Shown here: one piece after another, positions 1-9,091 of the stretch | Numbering within the stretch: position 1 is the first letter of the stretch | How the letters are laid out: each line of letters starts with the position of its first letter | NCBI RefSeq assembly: GCF_020404745.1 | Contig: NZ_JAIZAP010000003.1 | Span: forward strand, 1-64,000 | From: Aquibacillus saliphilus | GTDB lineage: Bacteria > Bacillota > Bacilli > Bacillales > Amphibacillaceae | Reading direction: 5' to 3' | DNA length: 64,000 nt | Position numbers and translations under genes: made by a program | The notes under the pieces: model-generated | Database searches by the model: none | What the model saw: only the letters and a program-made list of their open reading frames with translations | What the model was told of the DNA's origin: nothing

Positions 1-203
1 GAAAGTGTTATCCGGTATTAGCTCCGGTTTCCCGGAGTTATCCCAGTCTTACAGGTAGGTTGCCCACGTGTTACTCACCCGTCCGCCGCTCATTCCACAA
101 GTTCACACCCCGAAGGGTGATCGCTTGTTTCCTGCGCTCGACTTGCATGTATTAGGCACGCCGCCAGCGTTCGTCCTGAGCCAAGATCAAACTCTCCATA
201 AAG
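1..203 (-). rRNA. 16S ribosomal RNA, 5' end only
   Basis: Reading the minus strand, the sequence starts with the universal 16S 5' segment (GAGTTTGATCTTGGCTCAG) and continues into ACGAACGCTGGCGGCGTGCC, the V1 loop and the start of V2. The gene runs off the left edge, so only about the first 200 bases of a roughly 1.5-kb gene are present. The mature 5' end is placed near 203 by analogy with Bacillus. It heads a ribosomal operon that continues to the left. In Bacillus subtilis an rrn operon (rrnD) also lies next to ygxA. Confidence 0.97.
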
Positions 204-319
204 TTTATGAGCTTGATTGCTCGTTCAAAAAACTAGCTTAATTTCTTACTTAACATACTGGTTGTTTCGTTCAGTTTTCAAGGATCAAATCGTGATGTCT
301 TTTTTGCGACAGCTTTTAC

Positions 320-348
320 ATTATATCAAGTTATTTTGATAAAGTCAA
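320..348 (-). promoter_or_regulatory. rrn promoter proximal to 16S (P2-like)
   Basis: On the minus strand a TTGACT -35 (343-348) is separated by exactly 17 bases from a perfect TATAAT -10 (320-325). It lies about 115 bases upstream of the mature 16S end, the usual place for the strong proximal rRNA promoter. Confidence 0.9.
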
Positions 349-407
349 CAACTTATTAACAATGTTTTTTTCGTTTTTGTTCCGCCGTTCAATTTGACGG
401 CTGAATT

Positions 408-437
408 AATATATCATGTTAACCATTTCGATGTCAA
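408..437 (-). promoter_or_regulatory. rrn promoter distal to 16S (P1-like)
   Basis: On the minus strand there is a consensus TTGACA -35 (432-437), an 18-base spacer and TATATT (408-413), about 90 bases upstream of the proximal promoter. Tandem promoters are typical of Bacillus rRNA operons. The rest of 438-643 shows no convincing gene; the 71-codon open frame there overlaps this promoter and has no ribosome site. Confidence 0.75.
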
Positions 438-643
438 CACTTTTTCTTCGTTATTTCATGGTGATTCGCCGCGTCTGTTTCAGCGACGGATATAAATATA
501 ACATGGATATCAATACATGGTCAATACTTTTTATTAATAAATTTAAATTAGCAGCGACCACAACGATTAATGACCAAACATTAGTACCAATTACAGTTGA
601 TCATGATCTTCATGGTCGCACAGTTTCCTGATGTCCAAACCAT

Positions 644-1516
644 TTAATAGGATTTAACTTTATACTTTCTATGATAGATGTCCTTCCCTTTTGTTTCTAC
701 CTGGACAACTTCTAAGATTTCTTTCTCTGTTAAATACTCAATCATAGAACTTAAGTTTAATGCGTAAGACTCAACTTCAGGATGCACTTTTAATTCACCA
801 AAGGACCATGCTTCCTCTTTTGTCTCTATAATATCAATTAAATGCTTCGCACACACTTTAGAACGTGAACTAAGCGCAAATTCCATCGCAATCAACATTA
901 ATTCAATTCGCTTTTTTAAATCCTCATCACTTTTTATTAACTCTTCATATAACTTATATACTTCCGGATCAATTCGCTTCACTTGGTTCCAAACGATTAC
1001 TTCCGGATGATATCCTTTTTCGATGATTGCAAGTCTTGCTAAATAATGTAACGATCGAATCACTTTACTATAAGCATCTAGATATTGAGCCGATTCATAT
1101 AAATCCTTTGATTCACTGCAGCTTCTAGTAAGCTTAGAAAACTCCATTGCTAGCTTGGATTCTCTTTTAACTTGTGGGAAATTTCTAAGTTCTCCCTTCA
1201 GATTAGCTACAAACTCATTTCGGTCAAAGATAGTTTTTCCGTCAATCACCCATTCTACAGCTCTAGGAAACGTACTTGTATCAATCCAATGATTTAACAA
1301 CTTTGTATCCACAATATGCATAGCGGCAGTTTTTCCATCAAACTCATAATGTTTTACATACCAAGATTGTTTTGCCTCTTTAACAATGACAAGTAAGATC
1401 ACATCAAAATTATCCGTTACCGGGCTGATAGGTTTTTTCTTTCCTATTATAAGTACACCTAATGTGTTGGGTTGGCTTGCTCGCTCTTGATAGACTGGAC
1501 GTAATAAGTCTTCCAT
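644..1516 (-). CDS. ygxA: Nucleotidyltransferase-like protein YgxA
   Basis: This 290-residue protein resembles YgxA of Bacillus subtilis, a protein of unknown biochemical role described as nucleotidyltransferase-like. The N-terminal half contains a TLGVLIIGKKKP strand-loop; the C-terminal half is mostly helical and ends in a region resembling a small winged helix. The ATG at 1516 is chosen because a GGAGG ribosome site sits just before it; the longer frame would begin with the TTG inside that site. Position next to an rRNA operon and near perR matches B. subtilis. No catalytic residues are clear, so the function is unproven. Confidence 0.82.
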   Translation of the reverse strand: MEDLLRPVYQERASQPNTLGVLIIGKKKPISPVTDNFDVILLVIVKEAKQSWYVKHYEFDGKTAAMHIVDTKLLNHWIDTSTFPRAVEWVIDGKTIFDRNEFVANLKGELRNFPQVKRESKLAMEFSKLTRSCSESKDLYESAQYLDAYSKVIRSLHYLARLAIIEKGYHPEVIVWNQVKRIDPEVYKLYEELIKSDEDLKKRIELMLIAMEFALSSRSKVCAKHLIDIIETKEEAWSFGELKVHPEVESYALNLSSMIEYLTEKEILEVVQVETKGKDIYHRKYKVKSY

Positions 1517-1768
1517 AGTCTTTGCCTCCAATAAATAATTTAAAACACTATTTCGATAAAATAGCCTGAAATCCTTTTTTATATTAGCAGAAATTATAGA
1601 TAAATCGAATACTTAATTTTAAAAACAAAACAATTTTCTAAATTCAGTATACATTACATTTATCCATACCCTTATTCATTTAGCAAATTAACATACATTA
1701 GTTAATTTCAAATTACTCCTTTAAAATTTTATGCTATACTACCTGTTGAAGGTTAAGGAGGGAATAGC

Positions 1769-2149
1769 TTGGCTTTAAATTATTCAAATAAAATTAATAA
1801 AATCCGGACGTTTGCTTTAAGTTTAATTTTTATCGGCTTCGGGGTTATGTATGTAGGAATTATATTTAAACAAGTCGAATGGCTAATGGTCATTTTGTTT
1901 ATTCTCGGATTATTGTGTATTGTATTTAGTACAGTTGTTTACTTCTGGATAGGCATGCTTTCTACTAGGGCTGTACAAATCATTTGTCCATCATGCGAAA
2001 AAGCAACGAAGGTTTTAGGGCGTGTTGACGCTTGTATGCATTGCAAACAACCACTCACTCTTGATAAAAACCTTGAAGGTCAAGAATTTGACGAAAAATA
2101 TAATTCAAAAGACTATCGTAAATCAATAAGAAATAAATCAGACAAATAA
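1769..2149 (+). CDS. ygzB: YgzB family membrane protein with zinc-ribbon-like end
   Basis: The 126-residue protein has two predicted membrane helices (about residues 14-32 and 38-60) followed by a cytosolic tail with two cysteine pairs, CPSC and CMHC, that could bind zinc. It matches the YgzB (DUF2614) family found beside perR in Bacillus species. The start is TTG at 1769, nine bases after a near-perfect AAGGAGGG ribosome site. Its function is unknown. It converges with perR across a shared terminator. Confidence 0.82.
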   Translation: MALNYSNKINKIRTFALSLIFIGFGVMYVGIIFKQVEWLMVILFILGLLCIVFSTVVYFWIGMLSTRAVQIICPSCEKATKVLGRVDACMHCKQPLTLDKNLEGQEFDEKYNSKDYRKSIRNKSDK

Positions 2150-2210
2150 ACGTTTCACCTTTAGAAAAATACAGTTTCTTGGATAGGTTTTATCTCTTAA
2201 ATATCTTATA

Positions 2211-2264
2211 AAAAAACAAGCCCCTCTTCCTGCTCCACTTGAGCATTAAAGGGGCTTGTTTTTT
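2211..2264. terminator. Bidirectional terminator between ygzB and perR
   Basis: The stem AACAAGCCCCT/AGGGGCTTGTT encloses a 23-base loop and is flanked by an A-run on the left and a T-run on the right, so it can stop transcription from both converging genes. Confidence 0.85.
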
Positions 2265-2285
2265 CTGCACGTAATGTAGTGTTAA

Positions 2286-2723
2286 TTAGTGCTTTGTTTT
2301 ACAGTCTCCACATACACCATAAATCTCCATCCTATGATGACTGACGTCAAATCCAGTTACCTTTTCAGCAAGAGACTCAACTTCATCTAGACTTGGATAA
2401 TGGAAATCAACGATTTTACCACAAGAGTCACAAATAATATGGTAATGTTTTGATGTATTGCAATCAAAACGGCTAGAAGAATCTCCGTAAGTTAATTCCC
2501 TAACAAGTCCAATTTCACGGAATACTCGTAAATTATTGTACACGGTAGCAACACTCATGTTTGGAAATTTTCCTTCTAATGCTTTATATATATCATCTGC
2601 GGTAGGGTGAATCTCAGCATTTAAAAGATATTCTAGCACCGCATGACGTTGTGGGGTAATTCTTACTCCAGATTCTTTTAATCGACCTACAGCTTCTTGA
2701 AGTCTTACTTCAGCCACCGTCAT
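2286..2723 (-). CDS. perR: Peroxide-responsive repressor PerR
   Basis: A 145-residue Fur-family repressor of the same length as B. subtilis PerR. In that family Fe(II)-bound PerR represses peroxide-defence genes and is inactivated by metal-catalysed histidine oxidation. Visible features are the winged helix ([14 protein letters not shown], then [27 protein letters not shown]), the regulatory-metal ligand region ([11 protein letters not shown]), the segment [10 protein letters not shown], and two CxxC pairs (CDSC, CGDC) for structural zinc. The ATG at 2723 follows a GAGAGGTG ribosome site; the longer frame starts with a TTG upstream of it. A Per-box-like site lies upstream, suggesting autoregulation as in B. 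subtilis. Confidence 0.95.
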   Translation of the reverse strand: MTVAEVRLQEAVGRLKESGVRITPQRHAVLEYLLNAEIHPTADDIYKALEGKFPNMSVATVYNNLRVFREIGLVRELTYGDSSSRFDCNTSKHYHIICDSCGKIVDFHYPSLDEVESLAEKVTGFDVSHHRMEIYGVCGDCKTKH

Positions 2724-2775
2724 GCACCTCTCTTTCAATCCATATATTTTGATTTTTTGTTTTTATCTACGATTA

Positions 2776-2790
2776 TTAGAATGATTATAA
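2776..2790. promoter_or_regulatory. Per box upstream of perR (14 of 15 matches)
   Basis: TTAGAATGATTATAA matches the PerR operator consensus TTATAATNATTATAA with one mismatch and lies about 55 bases upstream of the perR start. A weaker match (TTATAATTAGTCTAA, 13 of 15) is at 2845-2859. Together they suggest autoregulation. Confidence 0.72.
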
Positions 2791-2914
2791 CTGGTAAATA
2801 GGATTTATTCAATTTATTCTAACACTATTATTACTTTGTAATTCTTATAATTAGTCTAACCGCTTTGTAAACATTCTGTCAATAAAAGTATATTAAGTTT
2901 ATCGATCATTTATA

Positions 2915-3472
2915 CTACTCATCCACTTTTAATGGTACTTCATTTCCTCCACACATCTTATTAGCATAGCGTGCTGCAACGAACAAATAGTCAGACAAGC
3001 GATTGAGATATGAAATAACCAGTGGGTGACTTTGCTCACCTTCCACAGCTACAGCAAGACGTTCCGCCCTTCGAACAATTGTCCTTGCTACGTGTAGTGT
3101 CGCCGCAACTGGGTGACCAGATGGTAAAATGAAATTTTTAAGTGCTGGGAGTTCGTTATCCCATTGATCTATTTGGGATTCTAGTTCTACTATATGCTGA
3201 TTCGTTAGCTTCCATGTCACTTCATTATTATCTGGAGTCGCAAGTTCTGAACCAACATGAAATAAAATGGTCTGAATTCGGTGCAAACTATTAAAAAATT
3301 CTTCCTTCTTCTCCCACTCGACTGCATCCAAGTGACTTAGCGCAAGTCCAATCATTGAATTTGCCTCATCACACGTCCCATAAGCTTCAACACGGATGTC
3401 GTTCTTAGCAACTCGCTTTCCATAGATTAGCGATGTTGTTCCTTTATCACCAGATCTTGTATAAATACGCAC
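2915..3472 (-). CDS. Cob(I)alamin adenosyltransferase, PduO type
   Basis: The 185-residue protein is a PduO-type ATP:corrinoid adenosyltransferase, which makes adenosylcobalamin from ATP and reduced corrinoid. The N-terminal RIYTRSGDKGTTSLIYGKRVAK is the family's ATP-binding signature. The helical core includes EAYGTCDEANS, HVARTIVRRAER and SYLNRLSDYLFVAARYAN. The start is GTG at 3472, preceded by GAGGGGG. B. subtilis has a similar protein, YvqK, elsewhere in its genome, so this placement is an insertion relative to that order. No cobalamin enzyme or B12 transporter is visible nearby. Confidence 0.93.
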   Translation of the reverse strand: MRIYTRSGDKGTTSLIYGKRVAKNDIRVEAYGTCDEANSMIGLALSHLDAVEWEKKEEFFNSLHRIQTILFHVGSELATPDNNEVTWKLTNQHIVELESQIDQWDNELPALKNFILPSGHPVAATLHVARTIVRRAERLAVAVEGEQSHPLVISYLNRLSDYLFVAARYANKMCGGNEVPLKVDE

Positions 3473-3595
3473 TTTAGTACCCCCTCGTTAAATCGATATC
3501 ATTCAACTAATTTGTGTTTTTGTTTAACTAACTATTCTCAAGGTATTTTTTCATCATATACTTTTTCCTTTAACGTGAAAAACTTTATGACTTAA

Positions 3596-3713
3596 GTCAA
3601 TTTCATAATTACAATATCAAGCGATATCCTGTCAACATATAGGTGGAAAGGGTTCAGGTCCTACTATTATATTATCAGGATATGGCGGTAAAGGTATTAT
3701 GAAATTGATTAAA
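3596..3713. repeat. Small inverted-repeat element, AATCAATTTCATAATTA family, copy A
   Basis: Begins GTCAATTTCATAATTA and ends with the inverted counterpart ATTATGAAATTGATTAA; internally GCGATATCCTG pairs with CAGGATATGGC. A mini copy (GTCAATT...AAATTGAC) follows at 3735-3767. Related copies are near 12.1, 14.1, 28.2 and 28.6 kb. The rest of 3473-3901 shows no gene; the short plus-strand open frames there are not credible. Confidence 0.7.
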
Positions 3714-3788
3714 CTATGGGCTTATGTATTACTAGTCAATTCCATACTATTGATTTTTTGAAATTGACTCATTACTTACTATTTCCCA

Positions 3789-3816
3789 GAAAAAACACAA
3801 GGAACGAGTCCTTGTG
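3789..3816 (-). terminator. Terminator of the aminopeptidase gene
   Basis: On the minus strand the stem CACAAGGA/TCCTTGTG is followed by a run of six T, about 85 bases past the aminopeptidase stop codon. Confidence 0.75.
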
Positions 3817-3901
3817 CAAGATATTAATTATAAGGGGAGGTTTCAGGGTTATATGGTACTATATGAATTTAAATCACTATTGTATAGCGTTATTGCCTAC
3901 C

Positions 3902-5011
3902 TTATGATAAATTTTCCGGATTTAGGCCTTTTAACTCTTCTACAACAAATAATCCATCTTTGCGGATTAATACATCATCAAAGTAAATTTCTCCGCCCCC
4001 ATATTCTGAACGTTGAATCAACACCATATCCCAGTGCACCGATGACTTATTTCCATTTGGAGCATCATCGTAGGCTTCGCCTGGAGTGAAATGGAGACTT
4101 CCTGCTATTTTTTCATCAAACAATATGTCACCCATCGGCTCCGTGATTTTCGGATTGAGCCCTAGTGCAAATTCACCGATATATCTCGCTCCATCATCTG
4201 TATCTAGAATTTCGTTTAATCTTATTGAATCGTCTGCGGTGGCTTTTACAATTTTCCCATTATCAAATGTCAGAGAAACATTATAGAATGTATTCCCTTG
4301 ATATGGACATGGCGTATTATAAGTAATGGTGCCAGAGACACTATCTTTCACTGGCGCAGTATATACCTCACCATCAGGAATGTTCCTTTCACCAAAACAC
4401 ATCACAGCCGGAATATCTTTAATAGAAAAATTTAAATCAGTATCAGGGCCAGTAATACGAACCTTATCCGTACGATCCATTAACAATTTCAGAGCCTTTT
4501 GGGCCTCTTCCATTTTATCATAATCGACGGTACAAACATCGAGCACATAGTCATAGAACGTGTCGTAGCTCATCGAAGCCTTTTGCGCTGCACCATGTGT
4601 TGGGTAATTAAGCAGCAACCATTTTTTATTATCGATTAAATAATCATTGGCTGGCTTTAACAAGCGACCTGCCATTTGCCACTTTTCGGCAGGAACTTCC
4701 CCAAATTCTGCATCATTTTCTTCACCAACAATCGAAATAAATGCATCAATATCCTGATATTTTTCCATATTCCATTTATTTTGCAACTCAAACTGTAATT
4801 CTTGTGAATCCTTCACCTGTAGCCTTGTCAGCTCATCATCCATTAACTCGAAATAAGGAATTGCTTTAAGCTCATACGCTTGTTTAATTAACTCTTTAAT
4901 CAATGGTTTTGCATTCGTATGGCCCAGAATATGTACTTTTTCATTTTCCTCTATTTTTAATGAATGTGTTAATAATAATCTGGCTAGCTTTGTAAGCCTT
5001 GTATCCCTCAC
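3902..5011 (-). CDS. M29-family aminopeptidase (AmpS/PepS type)
   Basis: This 369-residue protein, close to the family's usual length, matches the M29 (thermophilic) aminopeptidases, cytosolic two-metal enzymes that remove N-terminal residues from peptides. The C-terminal half carries the metal-binding regions: MCFGERNIPDGEVYTAPV (glutamate ligands), ARYIGEFALGLNPKI, and SSVHWDMVLI followed by GGGEIYFDDVLIRKDGLFV. The start is GTG at 5011, nine bases after AAGGGGG. It is followed by its own terminator and preceded by bcp on the same strand. Confidence 0.92.
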   Translation of the reverse strand: MRDTRLTKLARLLLTHSLKIEENEKVHILGHTNAKPLIKELIKQAYELKAIPYFELMDDELTRLQVKDSQELQFELQNKWNMEKYQDIDAFISIVGEENDAEFGEVPAEKWQMAGRLLKPANDYLIDNKKWLLLNYPTHGAAQKASMSYDTFYDYVLDVCTVDYDKMEEAQKALKLLMDRTDKVRITGPDTDLNFSIKDIPAVMCFGERNIPDGEVYTAPVKDSVSGTITYNTPCPYQGNTFYNVSLTFDNGKIVKATADDSIRLNEILDTDDGARYIGEFALGLNPKITEPMGDILFDEKIAGSLHFTPGEAYDDAPNGNKSSVHWDMVLIQRSEYGGGEIYFDDVLIRKDGLFVVEELKGLNPENLS

Positions 5012-5076
5012 TAGATAATTCCCCCTTTTGTTTTGATAGAATTATTTATTTTCAGGCTTAAAAAGCTAATCCTTCC

Positions 5077-5547
5077 TTAACTTAAATTTTCTCGAATAAA
5101 CGATAGTGCATCTTCCACATGCCCATCTACTTGAACGTTGCGGTATTCCTTTTGCAAATTACCTTCTTTATCAATGATAAATGTAGAACGTTCAATTCCA
5201 TAGTACTCTTTCTCTGGCTTTTTCTTTAATTTCCAAACACCATATTCTTCTGCTAGTTTATGATCCTCATCCACTAATAGAGAAAAAGGAAGATCATGCT
5301 TTTCCTTAAACTGTTGATGACTTTCTTCTGAATCAGGACTAACTCCAAGGATAACGGCATTAACATCTTTGAAACTTTGATGGTTATCACGGAATCCACA
5401 AGCTTCTGTTGTACATCCTGGTGTATCATCTTTCGGATAGAAATATAATACAACATGTTTACCTTTAAGATCAGAGAGCTTCACTTGTTCTCCATTATTT
5501 GCTTTCAAATCAAAATCCGGTGCTTTTTTACCCACTTCTACGGTCAT
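5077..5547 (-). CDS. bcp: Thiol peroxidase of the Bcp/PrxQ family
   Basis: The 156-residue protein is a thioredoxin-dependent peroxiredoxin that reduces hydrogen peroxide and organic hydroperoxides. The DTPGCTTEACGF motif gives peroxidatic Cys45 and resolving Cys50, and the surrounding VVLYFYPKDDTPGC is the PrxQ signature. The homologous B. subtilis gene (ygaF) also lies between gsaB and perR. I see no Per box directly upstream. Confidence 0.95.
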   Translation of the reverse strand: MTVEVGKKAPDFDLKANNGEQVKLSDLKGKHVVLYFYPKDDTPGCTTEACGFRDNHQSFKDVNAVILGVSPDSEESHQQFKEKHDLPFSLLVDEDHKLAEEYGVWKLKKKPEKEYYGIERSTFIIDKEGNLQKEYRNVQVDGHVEDALSFIRENLS

Positions 5548-5604
5548 TATTATTCCTCCTCATTTAATCCATCTATAATTAATGGTATATAATATTCGTC
5601 TAAC

Positions 5605-6057
5605 TTACAAATAATCAAATTTGCGTTGTTCTTCTTTTTGTCTATCTTCCGCTTTTAACTCAGCAGAGTATTGCCAAAACTTCAGAAAAAATGCTGTTGG
5701 CAGAATGTAACCGATTAACGCTTCAATTAAAGCAAGCAGCCTCCCCCATCCAATAGGTGTTACATCACCATAGCCAACCGTCATTAATGTTACTCCACTA
5801 AAATACAATGAGTGAGCTAATGATTCTAATACACCTATTTCCTGCAATATTCCTCCTTCTATTAAAAGAACACCATTAAATGAAAGTACAAAATAGAGTA
5901 ACCCAAAACTGATGAGTACGCCAAAATAGACTATTATCATCGTATAAAAAATCTCGCGGGAAAAGTAGCTCCTCTGGTAAGACTTCTGGTAAAAGAATGA
6001 ATACAAACTACCCCCAAGTAACACCAGTATTAATAGCACCGCTACGATCGCAATCAT
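5605..6057 (-). CDS. Two-helix potassium channel subunit
   Basis: The 150-residue protein has an N-terminal membrane helix (about residues 2-22), a second at 37-60, a pore loop with the selectivity filter TVGYGDVTP (93-101) and a third helix at about 105-127. This fits an Ion_trans_2-type potassium channel pore without a recognisable cytosolic RCK/TrkA-N domain. The start follows a GGAGGTG ribosome site. What gates it cannot be told from the sequence. It is not part of the B. subtilis gene order here. Confidence 0.88.
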   Translation of the reverse strand: MIAIVAVLLILVLLGGSLYSFFYQKSYQRSYFSREIFYTMIIVYFGVLISFGLLYFVLSFNGVLLIEGGILQEIGVLESLAHSLYFSGVTLMTVGYGDVTPIGWGRLLALIEALIGYILPTAFFLKFWQYSAELKAEDRQKEEQRKFDYL

Positions 6058-6237
6058 TGTTCGACACCTCCACCTGACAAGCTATCACCACTACTTTTAA
6101 GTCTATGTTTTAAATGCCGATTTATTTTCTACTTTATAGTTAAATGTAATTATGCAGCACTGGTCTAAGCTGTTCCTGTCTTTTTTAAACTGTTATAATA
6201 GGATCGAAAATCAAAGATAAAGATATGGAGGTTTCAC

Positions 6238-7527
6238 ATGAATTTTACTAATTCCGAAAAGTTACATACAGAAGCACAAGAGCATATTGTTGGTGGTGTT
6301 AATTCGCCATCACGCGCCTTCAAAGGTGTTGGCGGAGGTACTCCTATTTATATGGAAAAAGCAGAAGGAGCCTACTTCTATGATGTTGATGGCAATAAGT
6401 ATATTGACTACTTAGCCGCTTACGGTCCAATTATTACTGGACACGCCCACCCACATATTACTGCCGCCATTACAAAAGCAGCTCAAAATGGCGTTTTATA
6501 CGGGACACCAACTGCCCTTGAGAATACATTTGCTAAAATGTTAAAAGAAGCAATTCCTTCTTTGGAAAAAGTACGTTTTGTTAACTCTGGTACAGAAGCT
6601 GTTATGACCACCATTCGTGTGGCACGGGCCTATACAAACCGAGATAAAATTATAAAGTTTGCTGGTTGTTACCATGGACATTCGGATCAAGTATTAGTCC
6701 AGGCCGGTTCTGGTCCATCCACACTTGGCAACCCAGACTCCGCTGGTGTAACTAAATCAACTGCCAAAGATGTCATCACAGTACCTTTTAACGACATTGA
6801 GTCCTATAAAAAAGCAATGGACGAATGGGGCGATCAAGTAGCAGCTGTTTTAGTTGAACCAATTGTTGGTAACTTTGGCATTGTTGAACCGAAACCCGGT
6901 TTTCTAGCGGAAGTGAATAAAATCACTCACAACGCTGGTGCATTGGTAATTTATGATGAAGTAATTACGGCTTTTCGTTTCACTTATGGAAGTGCGCAAC
7001 AACTTGTACATGTTGAACCTGATATGACCGCGCTTGGAAAAATTATTGGCGGAGGTCTACCTATTGGTGCATACGGTGGGAAAAAAGAAATAATGGAACA
7101 AGTTGCCCCCCTAGGGCCTGCCTATCAAGCAGGAACCATGGCTGGAAATCCGGCATCCATGTCCGCTGGAATAGCTTGTTTGGAAGTGTTAAAAAAACCG
7201 GGAATCTATGATAAATTAGATAAACTCGGGGAAAAATTAGAGCAAGGTATTCTTAAAGCCGCTCGAGATAATGACATTACAATCACAATCAATCGTTTAA
7301 AAGGTGCATTAACTGTCTATTTCACTGATGTGAACATAGAAAACTACGCGCAAGCAGAAGCTACCGACGGCGATAAATTCGGGCAATTTTTCAAACTTAT
7401 GCTCAATCAAGGAATTAATTTAGCACCATCAAAATATGAAGCTTGGTTCCTAACCATCGCACATACTGAAAAAGACATTGAAGATACATTGGTTGCTGTT
7501 CAACATGCATTTAAACAAATGAAATGA
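6238..7527 (+). CDS. hemL: Glutamate-1-semialdehyde 2,1-aminomutase
   Basis: The 429-residue protein converts glutamate-1-semialdehyde to 5-aminolevulinate, the last step of the C5 route to heme precursors. It is a class-III PLP aminotransferase: [12 protein letters not shown] (about 237-247) contains the PLP aspartate and [12 protein letters not shown] the Schiff-base lysine (Lys268). [26 protein letters not shown] is also typical. Its place beside bcp and ygaE matches B. subtilis gsaB, which is a paralogue outside the hemAXCDBL operon, so this is probably the second aminomutase. The start follows GGAGG. Confidence 0.95.
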   Translation: MNFTNSEKLHTEAQEHIVGGVNSPSRAFKGVGGGTPIYMEKAEGAYFYDVDGNKYIDYLAAYGPIITGHAHPHITAAITKAAQNGVLYGTPTALENTFAKMLKEAIPSLEKVRFVNSGTEAVMTTIRVARAYTNRDKIIKFAGCYHGHSDQVLVQAGSGPSTLGNPDSAGVTKSTAKDVITVPFNDIESYKKAMDEWGDQVAAVLVEPIVGNFGIVEPKPGFLAEVNKITHNAGALVIYDEVITAFRFTYGSAQQLVHVEPDMTALGKIIGGGLPIGAYGGKKEIMEQVAPLGPAYQAGTMAGNPASMSAGIACLEVLKKPGIYDKLDKLGEKLEQGILKAARDNDITITINRLKGALTVYFTDVNIENYAQAEATDGDKFGQFFKLMLNQGINLAPSKYEAWFLTIAHTEKDIEDTLVAVQHAFKQMK

Positions 7528-7570
7528 ATGAATTAATATACAAAATGGACGATTTGAACACTTCCAAAAT

Positions 7571-7603
7571 ATCCCTCATTTCCACTGATATCATCATGAG
7601 GGG
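7571..7603 (+). terminator. Possible hemL terminator hairpin
   Basis: CCCTCAT pairs with ATGAGGG about 45 bases after the hemL stop. There is no good T-run after it, so its activity is uncertain. Confidence 0.4.
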
Positions 7604-7650
7604 TTAGATTCAATAAAATTTACAAACCAGCATTTAAATTGCATAATTAT

Positions 7651-7787
7651 TTGATTATTATGTATCTTTATGCTATGATTAAGATGAAAATTAATACTTT
7701 TCAACTCATGCTATTGTGTCAGTTTACGTATGACTTCCCTTCAAAAGCATGATTACTTGCTCCTGCATTTTATGCAGGAGCTTTTTT
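7651..7787 (+). ncRNA. Candidate small RNA with its own promoter and terminator
   Basis: A TTGATT box (7651-7656), a 17-base spacer and TATGAT (7674-7679) would start transcription near 7686. A strong terminator stem GCTCCTGCAT/ATGCAGGAGC followed by six T ends it at 7787. The roughly 100-nt transcript lies between hemL and ygaE. An internal 22-codon frame starting at the ATG near 7683 has no ribosome site. This is inferred from the signals alone. Confidence 0.45.
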
Positions 7788-7929
7788 GTTTATTTAATTG
7801 AAGCTATTGAGTCAATTCAGAAATAATTACTATTGTTTGCTATACTTAATTTAGAGGAATAAAGAGATTTACTGCTTACTTTTTTAAATTTAGCAGTTTT
7901 AAACTATTGACTTTAAGAGGGATGATTAC

Positions 7930-9000
7930 ATGAAACTTGGAGCAAGAATGCTGAAAACTGGACTTGCTGTAGCAGTAGCACTTTATGCAGCTGAAATGCT
8001 TGGTTTTTCTTCACCCGTTTTCGCGGGTATCGCAGCAGTATTTGCGATTCAACCATCCATTTACCGTTCTTTTCAAACAATAGTAGAGCAAATACAAGCA
8101 AATATTATTGGTGTACTGATTGCAATTATCGTTGTTTTCACCTTAGGCAATGATCCATTTGTCATTGGCTTCACGACCATATTAGTCATTGGGATTTGTA
8201 TGAAATTAAAGATGTCTGAAAGTACAATTTCCTTAGCGATTGTTGCTATTATTGCTGTTATGGAATCAACTGATATGAATTTCTTAAACTTTGCATTGAT
8301 GCGATTCTCCGCTTTAACGTCAGGAATCTTATCAGCGTTTTTGGTGAATTTATTATTCTTGCCACCAAAATATGAAACAAAACTTTTTCAAAAGATCGAC
8401 CGCTCTACCGGTGATATATTACAGTGGCTTCGTGTAACAACTCGGCACCTTTCCGATGAACCGGCACTAAAAGGTGAAATTACACGATTGCATGATGAAA
8501 TTCGAATAATTGATAATACCTATAAGTTATTTCTAGAAGAACGAACATACTTAAAAAAGTACCGTCTAATCAAAGCACGAAAGTTGATCATTTTCCGACA
8601 ACTGATCGTTACAACAAAGGAATCTTACGATGTATTAAAGACATTTCACCAATTAAACGAGAAGATTAGCACGATACCACACAGCTTTCAATCCGTATTA
8701 GTTGAAGAATTGGATAAGGTCATCCACTCGCACGAGAAACTTTTGTTAAGCTCGATGGGAAGAATTAAAAAACAAAACACAGAAATGCTACACCAACTGT
8801 CCGAACCCGACATCCCGAAGTTAATTGACACACTTATCCATGTTTATCAAGAAGATGAAGATAAGAAATTAGTCTTATTACCCTTAGCAGCACAATTGAT
8901 GGAGTATCAACGTGAATTGCTCCATTTACAACTATTGTTGAAAAGTTATCAGCAGTATCACCAGGACGAACATCTGGAAGTGGTTCATAAAGATACATAA
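7930..9000 (+). CDS. ygaE: Aromatic-acid-exporter-like membrane protein YgaE
   Basis: The 356-residue protein has an N-terminal half of five to six hydrophobic segments (about residues 10-145) of the ArAE/FUSC type and a long soluble helical C-terminal half rich in charged residues. This matches B. subtilis YgaE and its place next to gsaB. Family members are thought to export small aromatic compounds, but the substrate is unknown. The ATG at 7930 follows AGAGGG. It converges with the ABC exporter across a bidirectional terminator. Confidence 0.8.
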   Translation: MKLGARMLKTGLAVAVALYAAEMLGFSSPVFAGIAAVFAIQPSIYRSFQTIVEQIQANIIGVLIAIIVVFTLGNDPFVIGFTTILVIGICMKLKMSESTISLAIVAIIAVMESTDMNFLNFALMRFSALTSGILSAFLVNLLFLPPKYETKLFQKIDRSTGDILQWLRVTTRHLSDEPALKGEITRLHDEIRIIDNTYKLFLEERTYLKKYRLIKARKLIIFRQLIVTTKESYDVLKTFHQLNEKISTIPHSFQSVLVEELDKVIHSHEKLLLSSMGRIKKQNTEMLHQLSEPDIPKLIDTLIHVYQEDEDKKLVLLPLAAQLMEYQRELLHLQLLLKSYQQYHQDEHLEVVHKDT

Positions 9001-9051
9001 AACGGTTAACACAACATCAGATTCTGCTTTTAATAAAAATATCTAAACAGT

Positions 9052-9087
9052 AAACGGCTGTGAACTTATAAGTTCACAGCCGTTTTT
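9052..9087. terminator. Bidirectional terminator between ygaE and ygaD
   Basis: Perfect stem AAACGGCTGTGAACT/AGTTCACAGCCGTTT with A-run and T-run flanks. Confidence 0.9.
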
Positions 9088-9091
9088 CACC

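Noticed and set aside
416-631. Open frame of 71 codons near the rRNA promoters
   Set aside because: It overlaps the distal rrn promoter, has no ribosome site and no recognisable protein features.
3716-4089. Two overlapping plus-strand frames
   Set aside because: They cover a repeat, a terminator and the 3' end of the aminopeptidase gene in the wrong frame.
7683-7751. 22-codon peptide gene in the hemL-ygaE interval
   Set aside because: No ribosome site precedes the ATG, and the peptide resembles no known family.
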